From Sphingomonas sp. ERG5 (GTDB lineage: Bacteria > Pseudomonadota > Alphaproteobacteria > Sphingomonadales > Sphingomonadaceae), in the NCBI RefSeq assembly GCF_000803065.1, contig NZ_JSXI01000001.1, positions 186,001-250,000 of the forward strand: 64,000 bases of DNA, written 5' to 3'. Positions 32,468-49,299 of this stretch are shown here, piece after piece. The notes under the pieces are model-generated. The model was not told the origin of the DNA. It searched no databases and saw nothing but the letters and a program-made list of their open reading frames with translations. Position numbers and translations under genes: made by a program. Positions within the stretch are counted from its first letter, which is position 1. Each line of letters begins with the position of its first letter.

Positions 32468-33426
32468 GCAACGCTGTCCGAACAGAGGAAATAGCTGTAC
32501 GATGGCTTCTTCGCCGTTCAGAGGACGGCTGGAGTCATGCCGACCAGCAAGCCCTCGACGCCTGGCTGGAGGAATCGGCCGAGCACAAGGTCGCCTATTG
32601 GCGACTGGAAATGGGATGGAGGGCAGTAGGGCGGATGGCGGCGTTGCGTTCGCCGCCATCGCCTGCCGCAGCGAATGATCGCAATGCGATACGACGCTGG
32701 TGGCCTGCAGCGGCGACAGCTTCGGCAGCACTGTTGCTCGCACCCGTGATCTGGCGCGCGACCCAGAGCACGGCAGCACGCCCGACGCTCTATGCAACCG
32801 CCGTCGGCGGTCATGAGGATGTGCCGCTCGCCGACGGCACCAGGATCGAACTCAACACCAGGACGCAATTGCGCGCCAGCATTGCCTACGACCGGCGGCA
32901 GGTCTGGCTCGACCGGGGTGAAGCGTATTTCGACGTGGCGCATGATGTGCGGCGGCCTTTTGTCATCAATGCCGGGCCGAAACGTATCACCGTCCTTGGC
33001 ACCAAATTCTCCGTCCGGCGTGATGGGGATCAGGTCGAGGTCGCCGTGGTGGAGGGCAGAGTCCGTGTCGAAGATGTTGAGCAGCCGGTGCGGTCAGCCA
33101 AATCAACCTCCGTGCTGACGCGCGGCGACATGATCATAGGACAAGGGGGGTCCACCATAGCCGCGCCCCGGTCGATCGACGCGGTGGACGCCGATCTCGC
33201 CTGGCGTGACGGAAAGTTGAACTTCGACCAGATCACACTTGCCGACGCGGCCAATGAATTCAACCGCTACAATATCAAGCAACTGGAGATTGTCGGCGAT
33301 ACCCGCTCGATACGGATCGGCGGCAGTTTCGAGGCAAGGAATATCGAAGTGTTCGCCCAGTTGTTACATCGGACCTACGACCTGAAAGTCGACAATCGCG
33401 GCGATACGATCTCGATTTCCCAATAG
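32464..33426 (+). CDS. FecR-type transmembrane anti-sigma/sensor protein
   Basis: A 320-residue protein. The N-terminal cytoplasmic part (residues 1-85) has the FecR anti-sigma pattern AVRWLLRRSEDGWSHADQQA and LDAWLEESAEHKVAYWRLE. One membrane helix (WWPAAATASAALLLAPVIW, about 79-97) follows, then the periplasmic FecR domain (LADGTRIELNTRTQLRA, RGEAYFDVAHDVRRPFVI, VLGTKFSVRRDGDQVEVAVV). A STN-like end (ANEFNRYNIKQLEI) is present. It relays receptor occupancy to the sigma factor encoded upstream. Confidence 0.92.
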   Translation: MSNAVRTEEIAVRWLLRRSEDGWSHADQQALDAWLEESAEHKVAYWRLEMGWRAVGRMAALRSPPSPAAANDRNAIRRWWPAAATASAALLLAPVIWRATQSTAARPTLYATAVGGHEDVPLADGTRIELNTRTQLRASIAYDRRQVWLDRGEAYFDVAHDVRRPFVINAGPKRITVLGTKFSVRRDGDQVEVAVVEGRVRVEDVEQPVRSAKSTSVLTRGDMIIGQGGSTIAAPRSIDAVDADLAWRDGKLNFDQITLADAANEFNRYNIKQLEIVGDTRSIRIGGSFEARNIEVFAQLLHRTYDLKVDNRGDTISISQ

Positions 33427-33497
33427 GCATGTTACAGATTCAGGCCAGCGCATTGTCCCAGCCTTCAACAAGCCGATAAGGCAATTGGAGGGGGAAT

Positions 33498-36400
33498 ATG
33501 GTTCAGTCGAATTTGCTCGGCCTGGGTGTGGCCGTCAGCGTATTGGTTGCGACGTCACCGGCCTATGGCCAGACCCGGCAGTTCGATATTCCCGCCGGGG
33601 GCCTAAAGGCCGCGCTCAAGACCTATATCCGACAATCGGGAGTCCAGTTGATCTATCGGGCGGACGATGTCCGCGACAAATCGACGCGCGGCGTCAAGGG
33701 AGTCTTACCGGCGACGAACGCGCTCGATCAACTCCTTGCGGGGACAGGGCTGGCCGCGACACGCGATGCGGGGGGCGCCGTGATGCTGGGGAAAAGCGCT
33801 GCAAGCGCCGCGCCGCAGCGTGACAGCGGGGATACCGACGATCTCACGAAGGACATCATCGTGACGGCACAAAAGCGGGTGGAGCGCGTGCAGGACGTGC
33901 CGATCGCGACCTCAGTGTTCAGCGCCAAATCGCTCGATGAACAGAAGATCGAAGGCGGGGCCGAATTGCTGCGCGGCGTGCCCAACATGAACTTCTCCAA
34001 GGGCAATTTCAGCATGTACAACATCGCCATCCGGGGGATCGGGACCAAGGCCGTGTCGGCCTCGTCCGATCCGGCGGTGGCGGTGGCGTTCAACAATACG
34101 CCGCTGATCCGCAACCGGCTGTTCGAATCCGAATTCTTCGACATGGAACGAGTCGAGGTGCTGCGCGGGCCCCAAGGGACGCTTTATGGCCGCAACGCCA
34201 CCGCCGGTGTGGTCAACCTCATCCCCGCACTGCCCGGCCGCGAGTTCGACGGCCTGCTCAAGGCGGAGGTCGGCAATTACAACTCGACCCGTCTGTCGGG
34301 GATGATCAACCTGCCGATCACCGGCACACTCGCCATTCGCGGCGCCGGGGCAATGACAAGACGCGACGGCTATGACTTCAACATCTTCACCCAGAAGCGA
34401 GTCAATGACCGCAAATTATGGTCGACTCGCGGATCGGTCGCGTGGGAACCGAGCAGCCAGTTCAAGGCCAGCGCGATCTGGCAGCACTTCGAGGAGAACG
34501 ACAATCGGTCGCGCACGGGCAAACAGCTTTGCGCGCGCGATCCAGGGGTAACCGGCGTCGGCGGCGCCAGAGTGCCGGACGGAACGCAGGTGGATCCGTT
34601 CGGCAATGTGGAACTGGATTTGCGCGGACGCCTCAGTCAGGGCTGCTCGCCCGTCTCCCTCTATGACGACAAATCCTATGGCGCGCCCAATGGCGACAGC
34701 ATGGTGTACAGCTTTCTGGCTACCCAGATAGGATTGGGTTTCCTCCCGCCGCAGCCCGGCGATATTTTCTTGAAGAACATACCGGTGGTTAAGGTGGGTG
34801 ACCCTTATGCGGATGTCGTGCAATCCCGTAATTTACGCGAGATAGCGACCAGCTACGATCCGATTTTTCGCGCCAAGAACGACGTCTTCCAGTTCAATAT
34901 GGAATTCGAGGCGACCGACAGGCTGAAGCTGGTGTCGCAAACCGCCTATGCTCGCGACGGGTATTATTCGTCGCAGGACTACAACCGCTTTGTCGCCGCG
35001 CCGAAGTTCAACGATTCCACCCAATCACAAGTCGATATCACCCGAAACCCGATCGACACCATCGCCGATCCGGGGCCCACGCCGGGCGGCCGCTTCTGCG
35101 ATCAGCAACTGGGCTGTTCGGACCGGATGGTTTCGGCCGATCTCAGCCGCTCGCGCAATCGTCAATGGACACAGGAGTTACGCCTGCAATCGGATTTCGC
35201 CGGACCGATCAATTTCAACGTCGGCGCGAATTATCTCGATTTCAAAACACAAGACGATTACTACGTATTCAACAATTACTACACTCTACTTGCACAATAT
35301 TTCTACAATAGGAAGTTTCTTACCAACAGCACGGAGCCATGCCCTCTAGGCTATGAAGGTCGCGAATGCATTTACACAGACCCAAATCCAATAGGAAAGC
35401 TTAACGATCAAGGGCATAATTATTTTCTGAGTCGAAATCGCGTGAGGACGAAATCGACGGCGTTCTTCGGTGAACTTTACTGGAAGGCCGCCAGCAACGT
35501 GAAGATCACCGCCGGCTTACGCTATACGATCGACCGCAAAATATCATCGCAGATACCCAGCCAGACGTTGCTCGGCGGCGGAACGGATGCTTCCTTTCCC
35601 GGCGGCATTACCGGCGGCCGGGTCAATAGCGGCTATCCCGCGCTGCCCGACATCCATCAGAAATGGGGTGCGCTAACGGGGCGGCTGGTGGTCGACTGGA
35701 AGCCGAATCTCTCCTTCACCGACGATACCCTGATCTATGCCTCGTCCGCACGAGGTTATAAGGGAGGAGGGACCAACCCGCCGCGCGTCGATTTCAATCC
35801 GGCCGTCGTGCAATTTCAGTCGCTGCCGCAGACGTTCGCGCCCGAATATGTCAACGCCTTCGAAATCGGCACCAAGAACAGCATCGCGGGCGGCAGGTTC
35901 ACGCTCAACGCCACCGGCTTCTTCAACGATTACAAGAATTACCAGGTCTCGCAGATCGTCGACAGAATCTCGCTGAACGAGAATTTCGGAGCGACCACCT
36001 GGGGCCTTGAACTGGAGACGGCATGGCGCCCGTCGCGCGCATTCCGGATCGACGCCAATCTCGGCTATCTGCGCACGCGCCTGAAGAAAGGCGCACAATC
36101 GATCGACGTGATGAACCGGACCCAGGGGAATCCCGACTGGATGGTGGTTCGTCCCTGGCTGCAAACGCCGTCCAATTGCATCGCGCCCCGCGCGTTGGTC
36201 GAGAAGATATTGGCCAACCCGATCGGACTCGAGCTTAATGGGCTTGCCGCTTTGTGTCCGGGGGCGTCGCGGATCGGTGGCTATAATCCCGACCCCAATG
36301 TGCCACAGGGGCAACTCCCCTATTATTTGTTCTACAACTTCACCTATAATCCCTTCGCGGCATATAATCCCGCCACCGTGGGCCTTAATATCGATCAGGG

Positions 36401-36803
36401 CGGCAGCGGGGCACCCAATGGTGGCCGTGGTTTCTATGCGAACCTGGAGGGAAATGAACTGCCCAATTCGCCGCACCTCACCTTCAATATCGGCGCGCAA
36501 TACAGCGTCTTCCTGGATGACTGGAATCTGACCTTTCGCGGCGATTATTATCGCCAGTCGAAGAGTTATGCGCGAATCTACAATACCGCATATGACCGGT
36601 TGAAGGGGTGGGATAACGTCAACCTCGCTGTGACGCTGGCCCGGTCCCAGTCGGACCTGACGTTTCAGCTTTACGTCAAGAATGTTTTCAACGGCGCACC
36701 GATTACCGATTCCTTCACCAACAGCGATGACGGCGGGTTGACCACCAATGTCTTCACGCTCGATCCACGCATTATCGGGTTCAGCGTGGCGAAGAAATTC
36801 TAG
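33498..36803 (+). CDS. TonB-dependent transducer with STN signalling domain
   Basis: A 1101-residue outer membrane receptor. After the signal peptide (VAVSVLVATSPAYGQ) comes an STN domain at about 27-97 (FDIPAGGLKAALKTYIRQSG, VQLIYRADDV), which contacts FecR. Then follow the TonB box (KDIIVTAQKR), the plug (VPIATSVFSAKSLDEQKIEG, IAIRGIGTKAVS, VEVLRGPQGTLYGRNATAG) and the barrel ending FSVAKKF. GGAGGGGGAA precedes the ATG. With the FecI and FecR genes upstream it forms a complete cell-surface signalling set. Residues about 580-650 are coded by clearly AT-richer DNA than the rest. The substrate is unknown. Confidence 0.93.
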   Translation: MVQSNLLGLGVAVSVLVATSPAYGQTRQFDIPAGGLKAALKTYIRQSGVQLIYRADDVRDKSTRGVKGVLPATNALDQLLAGTGLAATRDAGGAVMLGKSAASAAPQRDSGDTDDLTKDIIVTAQKRVERVQDVPIATSVFSAKSLDEQKIEGGAELLRGVPNMNFSKGNFSMYNIAIRGIGTKAVSASSDPAVAVAFNNTPLIRNRLFESEFFDMERVEVLRGPQGTLYGRNATAGVVNLIPALPGREFDGLLKAEVGNYNSTRLSGMINLPITGTLAIRGAGAMTRRDGYDFNIFTQKRVNDRKLWSTRGSVAWEPSSQFKASAIWQHFEENDNRSRTGKQLCARDPGVTGVGGARVPDGTQVDPFGNVELDLRGRLSQGCSPVSLYDDKSYGAPNGDSMVYSFLATQIGLGFLPPQPGDIFLKNIPVVKVGDPYADVVQSRNLREIATSYDPIFRAKNDVFQFNMEFEATDRLKLVSQTAYARDGYYSSQDYNRFVAAPKFNDSTQSQVDITRNPIDTIADPGPTPGGRFCDQQLGCSDRMVSADLSRSRNRQWTQELRLQSDFAGPINFNVGANYLDFKTQDDYYVFNNYYTLLAQYFYNRKFLTNSTEPCPLGYEGRECIYTDPNPIGKLNDQGHNYFLSRNRVRTKSTAFFGELYWKAASNVKITAGLRYTIDRKISSQIPSQTLLGGGTDASFPGGITGGRVNSGYPALPDIHQKWGALTGRLVVDWKPNLSFTDDTLIYASSARGYKGGGTNPPRVDFNPAVVQFQSLPQTFAPEYVNAFEIGTKNSIAGGRFTLNATGFFNDYKNYQVSQIVDRISLNENFGATTWGLELETAWRPSRAFRIDANLGYLRTRLKKGAQSIDVMNRTQGNPDWMVVRPWLQTPSNCIAPRALVEKILANPIGLELNGLAALCPGASRIGGYNPDPNVPQGQLPYYLFYNFTYNPFAAYNPATVGLNIDQGGSGAPNGGRGFYANLEGNELPNSPHLTFNIGAQYSVFLDDWNLTFRGDYYRQSKSYARIYNTAYDRLKGWDNVNLAVTLARSQSDLTFQLYVKNVFNGAPITDSFTNSDDGGLTTNVFTLDPRIIGFSVAKKF

Positions 36804-36846
36804 AATCTGGTCCGGCAAGACAGCACCAGCCAGCGTTGCGTCGATT

Positions 36847-36887
36847 GACATGATCCGCAGCCCCCCGGGCACCCTGCGGATCATGTC
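36847..36887. terminator. 14-bp hairpin between convergent genes
   Basis: GACATGATCCGCAG and its exact complement flank a 13-base loop. It lies between the convergent TonB receptor and Pro-rich membrane protein genes. A T-run is lacking, so termination is plausible but not certain. Confidence 0.45.
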
Positions 36888-36968
36888 GAAGGCATGGCCG
36901 ACCCGCTCAACATCGACCAACGCAGCGCCTCAGCGCCGCTGAATCGCCATCGCTAACCGCCGGGTCGG

Positions 36969-38381
36969 CTAGCGCTCGATGGCCAGGGTGTGCGGACGCT
37001 GGCTCACGCCGTCGAACATGCGCGGGCCGGTGTCGACGCGGAACGGTCCCATCTTCGCATCGGGACCACGGTCGATGCCGATGATGAAGGCCGCTGCGGT
37101 CTGGCCGCTGCCGCCATGCGCTTCGCCCGGTTCCCAATGATAGAGTGCGTTGACCGCCATCACCGGCACATAAAAGGCCTTGCCCTGCACGCTCAGGATG
37201 CTGAGCAATTCCTGCGGCAGCATCGCCATGCCGCCGAGCGACACGTCCGCGCCCGGCGCGAGATCGAAGGGCGCGACCGGCGGTTTGTCGATCGGCGAAG
37301 CGAACAATGCGGTCAGTACCGCATCCTGATCCGCACTGGCGCTGAGCAGGCGGATGTCGAGCCGGACACCGCGTGCCGACGCCTCGCCGGTGTTGCGAAC
37401 CTCAAGCTCATAGTCGACGGCCGCACTGGTCAGATTCGTGCCGGCACGTACCGGGCGCAGCGTCAACTCGATCCGGGCGCGCGGGCCAACCGCCACCGGC
37501 GCCGGCGGTGGCCGCAGGAACGAGGGTGGTCGCGGCACATCCGCTGGTGGCGATAGCGGTGCGGGCTCGCGTTCGGGTGCCGGCTGCGGCGGCTCGGGAG
37601 GCCGAACGACCGGCGGCACGATCGGCTGAATCGGCTCGCTCAGCGGCTCAGGTTTCGGCTCCGGTCGCGGCTCCGGCGTGGCGGTCGGCGGGAAAGCATG
37701 GGCCAGCCCCCCGTCATCGGCCAGCACCTCGATCTCGATCTCGCGCTCCTCGGGCGAGTTACGGCGACGAACGAAGAAGACCGCAAGCCAGCCAAGACCG
37801 GCCAGCAGGATCACTGCGATCCCACCCAGGATAAACCAACGCACATTCCCTGCGGATGGCTCGACATAAGCGACAGGAGCGGGTGTCGGTGTCGCGACCG
37901 GAGTCGGTGCGACCGGGGAAGCCGCGACGGGAGGAGTCGTTACTGGCGGCGGAGCAACGGCCACGGGAGCTTGCACGACAGGCGCCGGAGCCGTGGCGGG
38001 CGCCTCGACCCGCGGCGTTGGTGCGGCTTGCGGAGTCTGCGGAATCGCCCGGGGCGTCGGTATCGTGCGCGGCGTTGGCGTCGCCCGAGGCGCTGGCGCC
38101 GCGCGCGAAATCGGCGCTGCACGCGGCGTCGGCGTTGCGACAGGGCGTGGCGGCGGCACCGTGCGCGCGATCGGCGGCGGCGCGGTGCGCGGCGAGGCTG
38201 CGGGGGTTGGCGTCGACTGCGGTGGTGGCGCACGATCGCCCGGAAGACGAAAGCCTTCGAGCCCTGGGATCAGCGTCGGTGCTGGTGCCGGTCTCTGGCT
38301 ATCCTGAGCCTGGGCAGCGGTCGCTGTCAGAAACAATGGCAGAGCGAAAAGGCGTAGCCGCGTTGCGATAAATGTCGTCAT
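36969..38381 (-). CDS. Pro-rich single-pass membrane protein, paralogue A
   Basis: A 470-residue protein that I cannot assign to a named family. It has a signal peptide (LFALPLFLTATAAQAQ), then about 145 residues of Pro/Ala/Thr repeats (PTPRAAP, ATPTPRTIPTPRAIP), a membrane helix at about 180-205 (WFILGGIAVILLAGLGWLAV) with an RRR stop-transfer signal, a second Pro-rich linker and a C-terminal domain from about residue 300. That domain (IELTLRPVRAGTNLTSAAVD, LEVRNTGEASARGVRLDIRL) resembles an Ig-like CARDB/NEW3 beta-sandwich. It shares this layout and RPVRAG(T/S)N with the neighbouring gene. An in-frame GTG lies three codons before the ATG used. Confidence 0.75.
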   Translation of the reverse strand: MTTFIATRLRLFALPLFLTATAAQAQDSQRPAPAPTLIPGLEGFRLPGDRAPPPQSTPTPAASPRTAPPPIARTVPPPRPVATPTPRAAPISRAAPAPRATPTPRTIPTPRAIPQTPQAAPTPRVEAPATAPAPVVQAPVAVAPPPVTTPPVAASPVAPTPVATPTPAPVAYVEPSAGNVRWFILGGIAVILLAGLGWLAVFFVRRRNSPEEREIEIEVLADDGGLAHAFPPTATPEPRPEPKPEPLSEPIQPIVPPVVRPPEPPQPAPEREPAPLSPPADVPRPPSFLRPPPAPVAVGPRARIELTLRPVRAGTNLTSAAVDYELEVRNTGEASARGVRLDIRLLSASADQDAVLTALFASPIDKPPVAPFDLAPGADVSLGGMAMLPQELLSILSVQGKAFYVPVMAVNALYHWEPGEAHGGSGQTAAAFIIGIDRGPDAKMGPFRVDTGPRMFDGVSQRPHTLAIER

Positions 38382-38539
38382 GATCCCCACGGGTGCGCCT
38401 TAACCGAGTATTTCCGAATGCCATACGACCGCCGCGGCGATCGCGGCAAGGCGTGGGGCAAAGGCGGTGAATGCCGCATATGACAGAACCCGCCCCTCCC
38501 GAAGGAGAAGCGGGCCCGTCGTGACGAAACGATCAGGAC

Positions 38540-39889
38540 TCAGGCGTGCTCGGGAACGCCGTGCAGCCGTGCTTCGATATTGTCGCTCATTTGCTGACGA
38601 TGGATCGCGATCGGACGCATCTCCCCACTGCCGTCATTGGTGCCATCGTCATTCATGCCGATCGTGAATGAGGCGCTCGTATGGCCCTCGCTGCCATCGG
38701 CCAGGCGATAACGGGCATTCGCGACCACGAACGGCACGAAACTCTTCGCTTCTTCGCCAAGAACCTCCTTGGACAACGACAGGGTGGCGTCAACGCGCGT
38801 CCCCTCGCCCGGCTTGATCGTGACGGGCGAGACTTCGCCCTCCCCGGTCCGATCAAGCAACAGGCGCTCCATCTCGGCTTCGTTGCCGAACTCGGTCGCG
38901 AACATGAAGGTCGAGATACGGACGTCCTCGGCGGCGATCGCGCCGGAATTACCAACGGTCAGCTCGATTTCGACCAACGCGTCGTCGGCATTGCTGCCGG
39001 CACGAACCGGGCGCATCGAGAATTCGAGCCATGGGCGATCCGCATGCGCGCTACCCGCGGTGAGCGCGGCGACGTCCTCCGCCTCCGGTTCGGCCAGTTC
39101 GGCCTCGACCGTAACGGCATCCGCCACCTTATCAGCCGTGGCGGCGGCGACCGGCGTGGCAGCCAGCGGCGCCACGCGCACGAACTGCGGCTCGGGCGAC
39201 ATCACCGGCCCGGCGCGAGCCGGTTCGATCCGGGCGGGCGCCGCTTCAGCAACAGGCTCGACATATTCTTCTTCATAATAAACGTCTTCGGCAGCGCGAC
39301 GACGACGGCGCAGCAGCAGTGCACCCAATAGGGCGAGCACGGCGAGGCCGGCGACCACCCACGGCCAGACCGGGGCGACCTCTGTGGTCGTCGTCGTGGT
39401 TGCATTGGCAGTATCGGCAACGGGTACGGCAGCCTCGGGCGCCGGTGCGGGCGCAGCGGCAACGACGGGTGCTTCGGCAACCGGCGTGACCTCGGGAGTC
39501 GTCACGGGTGGCGTGGTTGCCGGCACGGCCACGGCGGCAGGCGCGGGTGCGGCAGCGACCGGCGCAGCGCGCTGCGGTGCGGGCGTTCGGGTGACCGTGC
39601 GTGTCTGGCGAACGGCGCGTGTCGTCCGGCGCGTGACAGGAGCAGCCTCCGTTTCCGCGGCGGGCTCGACAGCGACCGGCTCAGGCGCCGTCGCCTGGGC
39701 GACGGGCGGAGTCGCCGCTACCGGCGCCGGCGGCGCTGCGGTGATCGTCGGAACGACCGGCGGCGGCGCGACCGTCTGCACCGGCGGAGCGGTCTGCACC
39801 TCCTGCGCAACGGCAGGTGCCGCGAGCAGCACCAGGGTTGGGACAAGCGCGGCGAACGCGCGGCGATGCGGTGGGGGCATGATTTTCAT
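38540..39889 (-). CDS. Pro/Ala-rich single-pass membrane protein, paralogue B
   Basis: A 449-residue protein, same layout as its neighbour downstream: signal peptide (VPTLVLLAAPAVAQ), about 140 residues rich in Pro, Ala, Val and Thr, a membrane helix at about 172-195 (WPWVVAGLAVLALLGALLL) followed by five Arg, an acidic linker (EDVYYEEEYVEP) and a C-terminal domain from about 285. Shared motifs are FSMRPVRAGSNADDALVEIE and VGNSGAIAAEDVRISTF. The two proteins are paralogues and probably cotranscribed (158 bp apart, same strand). The transcript points away from rpoB. No function is known to me. Confidence 0.75.
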   Translation of the reverse strand: MKIMPPPHRRAFAALVPTLVLLAAPAVAQEVQTAPPVQTVAPPPVVPTITAAPPAPVAATPPVAQATAPEPVAVEPAAETEAAPVTRRTTRAVRQTRTVTRTPAPQRAAPVAAAPAPAAVAVPATTPPVTTPEVTPVAEAPVVAAAPAPAPEAAVPVADTANATTTTTTEVAPVWPWVVAGLAVLALLGALLLRRRRRAAEDVYYEEEYVEPVAEAAPARIEPARAGPVMSPEPQFVRVAPLAATPVAAATADKVADAVTVEAELAEPEAEDVAALTAGSAHADRPWLEFSMRPVRAGSNADDALVEIELTVGNSGAIAAEDVRISTFMFATEFGNEAEMERLLLDRTGEGEVSPVTIKPGEGTRVDATLSLSKEVLGEEAKSFVPFVVANARYRLADGSEGHTSASFTIGMNDDGTNDGSGEMRPIAIHRQQMSDNIEARLHGVPEHA

Positions 39890-40207
39890 AACGGGGACTC
39901 AATGAAGGGAACCCGGATTCTGGCCCATGAGAACATCATAATTGCGTTGAATGGGTTATTGCAGCCGATGAAATGACTATTTCGACATCAGAACGACCAG
40001 CAAAAAGCATGATTGTTCCGTTCGTGCAATGAATATTCTTATTGCATTATTGCATTGCACCATGAACTAGTTCGCCAGCAACAGAGATCAAACACTGATA
40101 CTGATGTCAGTTATTTCGATCGCGCCTTCTAGACCTTAATCCCAAATCGCCATTATTTGTGCCCCGGGTGTCCCCGACATTTGAGGGGCAATGGCCGCCG
40201 CCCCGCG
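39890..40207. other. AT-rich intergenic region upstream of rpoB
   Basis: No gene is seen. The stretch 39930-40150 is unusually AT-rich and holds repeated TTGCA/TGCAA words. GTGCAATG (40024-40031) and CATTGCAC (40053-40060) form an inverted repeat around the sequence TTATTGCATTATTG. It must contain the promoter of the leftward Pro-rich pair and upstream elements for rpoB. Confidence 0.5.
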
Positions 40208-40236
40208 TTGACAGGATCCAACACGGTTCCTATATG
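40208..40236 (+). promoter_or_regulatory. Strong sigma-70 promoter for rpoB-rpoC
   Basis: TTGACA at 40208-40213 and TATATG at 40231-40236 have exactly 17 bases between them. This is the best promoter match in the window. It implies a leader of about 185 bases before the rpoB ATG and independent transcription of rpoBC. Confidence 0.75.
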
Positions 40237-40429
40237 GCCAACTTCACCACAGACCTCGGGAAATGATGTGCCGTCGCGCAGCGCATTGATCGTATTGGGG
40301 CTTGTGGTTCTTGAGACGCTTGAAGCTGCTGTTTTCCGATAAGGATGACATGCGGCTTTTTTGCGTCTCTACGCGTGCCCCCCGGTGGATGCCGGGCGCG
40401 ACATTCTTAGCTGTAAGGCAAAAAAATCC

Positions 40430-44581
<4,152 letters not shown>

Positions 44582-44588
44582 TGGAATA

Positions 44589-44615
44589 GAGCCCTGCCCT
44601 TCCGGGGCGGGGCTC
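44589..44615 (+). promoter_or_regulatory. Intercistronic hairpin between rpoB and rpoC
   Basis: GAGCCCTGCCCT pairs with GGGGCGGGGCTC (two G-U pairs) around TCC. No T-run follows, so it should not terminate; it may be an RNA processing or stabilising element between rpoB and rpoC. Confidence 0.5.
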
Positions 44616-44661
44616 GATCCGCCGCTCGCACAGAATTTTCCCTCCCAGCGAGGAATTGAGA

Positions 44662-48933
<4,272 letters not shown>

Positions 48934-48963
48934 TCGGGTAACGCTTCAGGCGCTGACAGAAAC

Positions 48964-48999
48964 AAGCCGCCGTCCGGACCATCCGGGCGGCGGCTTTTT
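48964..48999 (+). terminator. Intrinsic terminator after rpoC
   Basis: AAGCCGCCGTCCGGA and TCCGGGCGGCGGCTT form a 15-bp stem (one G-U pair) around CCA, followed by a T-run. The remaining gap to 49299 holds no gene; CTCCCCGGCACGGGGAG near 49042 is a small extra hairpin, and no clear promoter for the next receptor was found. Confidence 0.92.
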
Positions 49000-49299
49000 C
49001 TTTGCCAGGCTTGTTTTGAATATTTCCGGCGGCGGCTCTCCTCCCCGGCACGGGGAGAATATCTACCTCGGCGGCGTCGGCTCGATCATTAACGGCGGCG
49101 GCTTGCCCAACAACAAAGCCCCGGCACCCCAATAAATTGCGCCAGAAATGCAACAGCCTCGGTCAAATCCGAGACGACCGGAACCAACTTCTCCGGCGTC
49201 ACTTGCGCCGTGTTACAGAGCGGTTACGAATCGACTCGAACTCCGGGGCACATGGAGTCGGGCGCAGGACGGATGCCTTAAATCAATCGGGGGATATCC

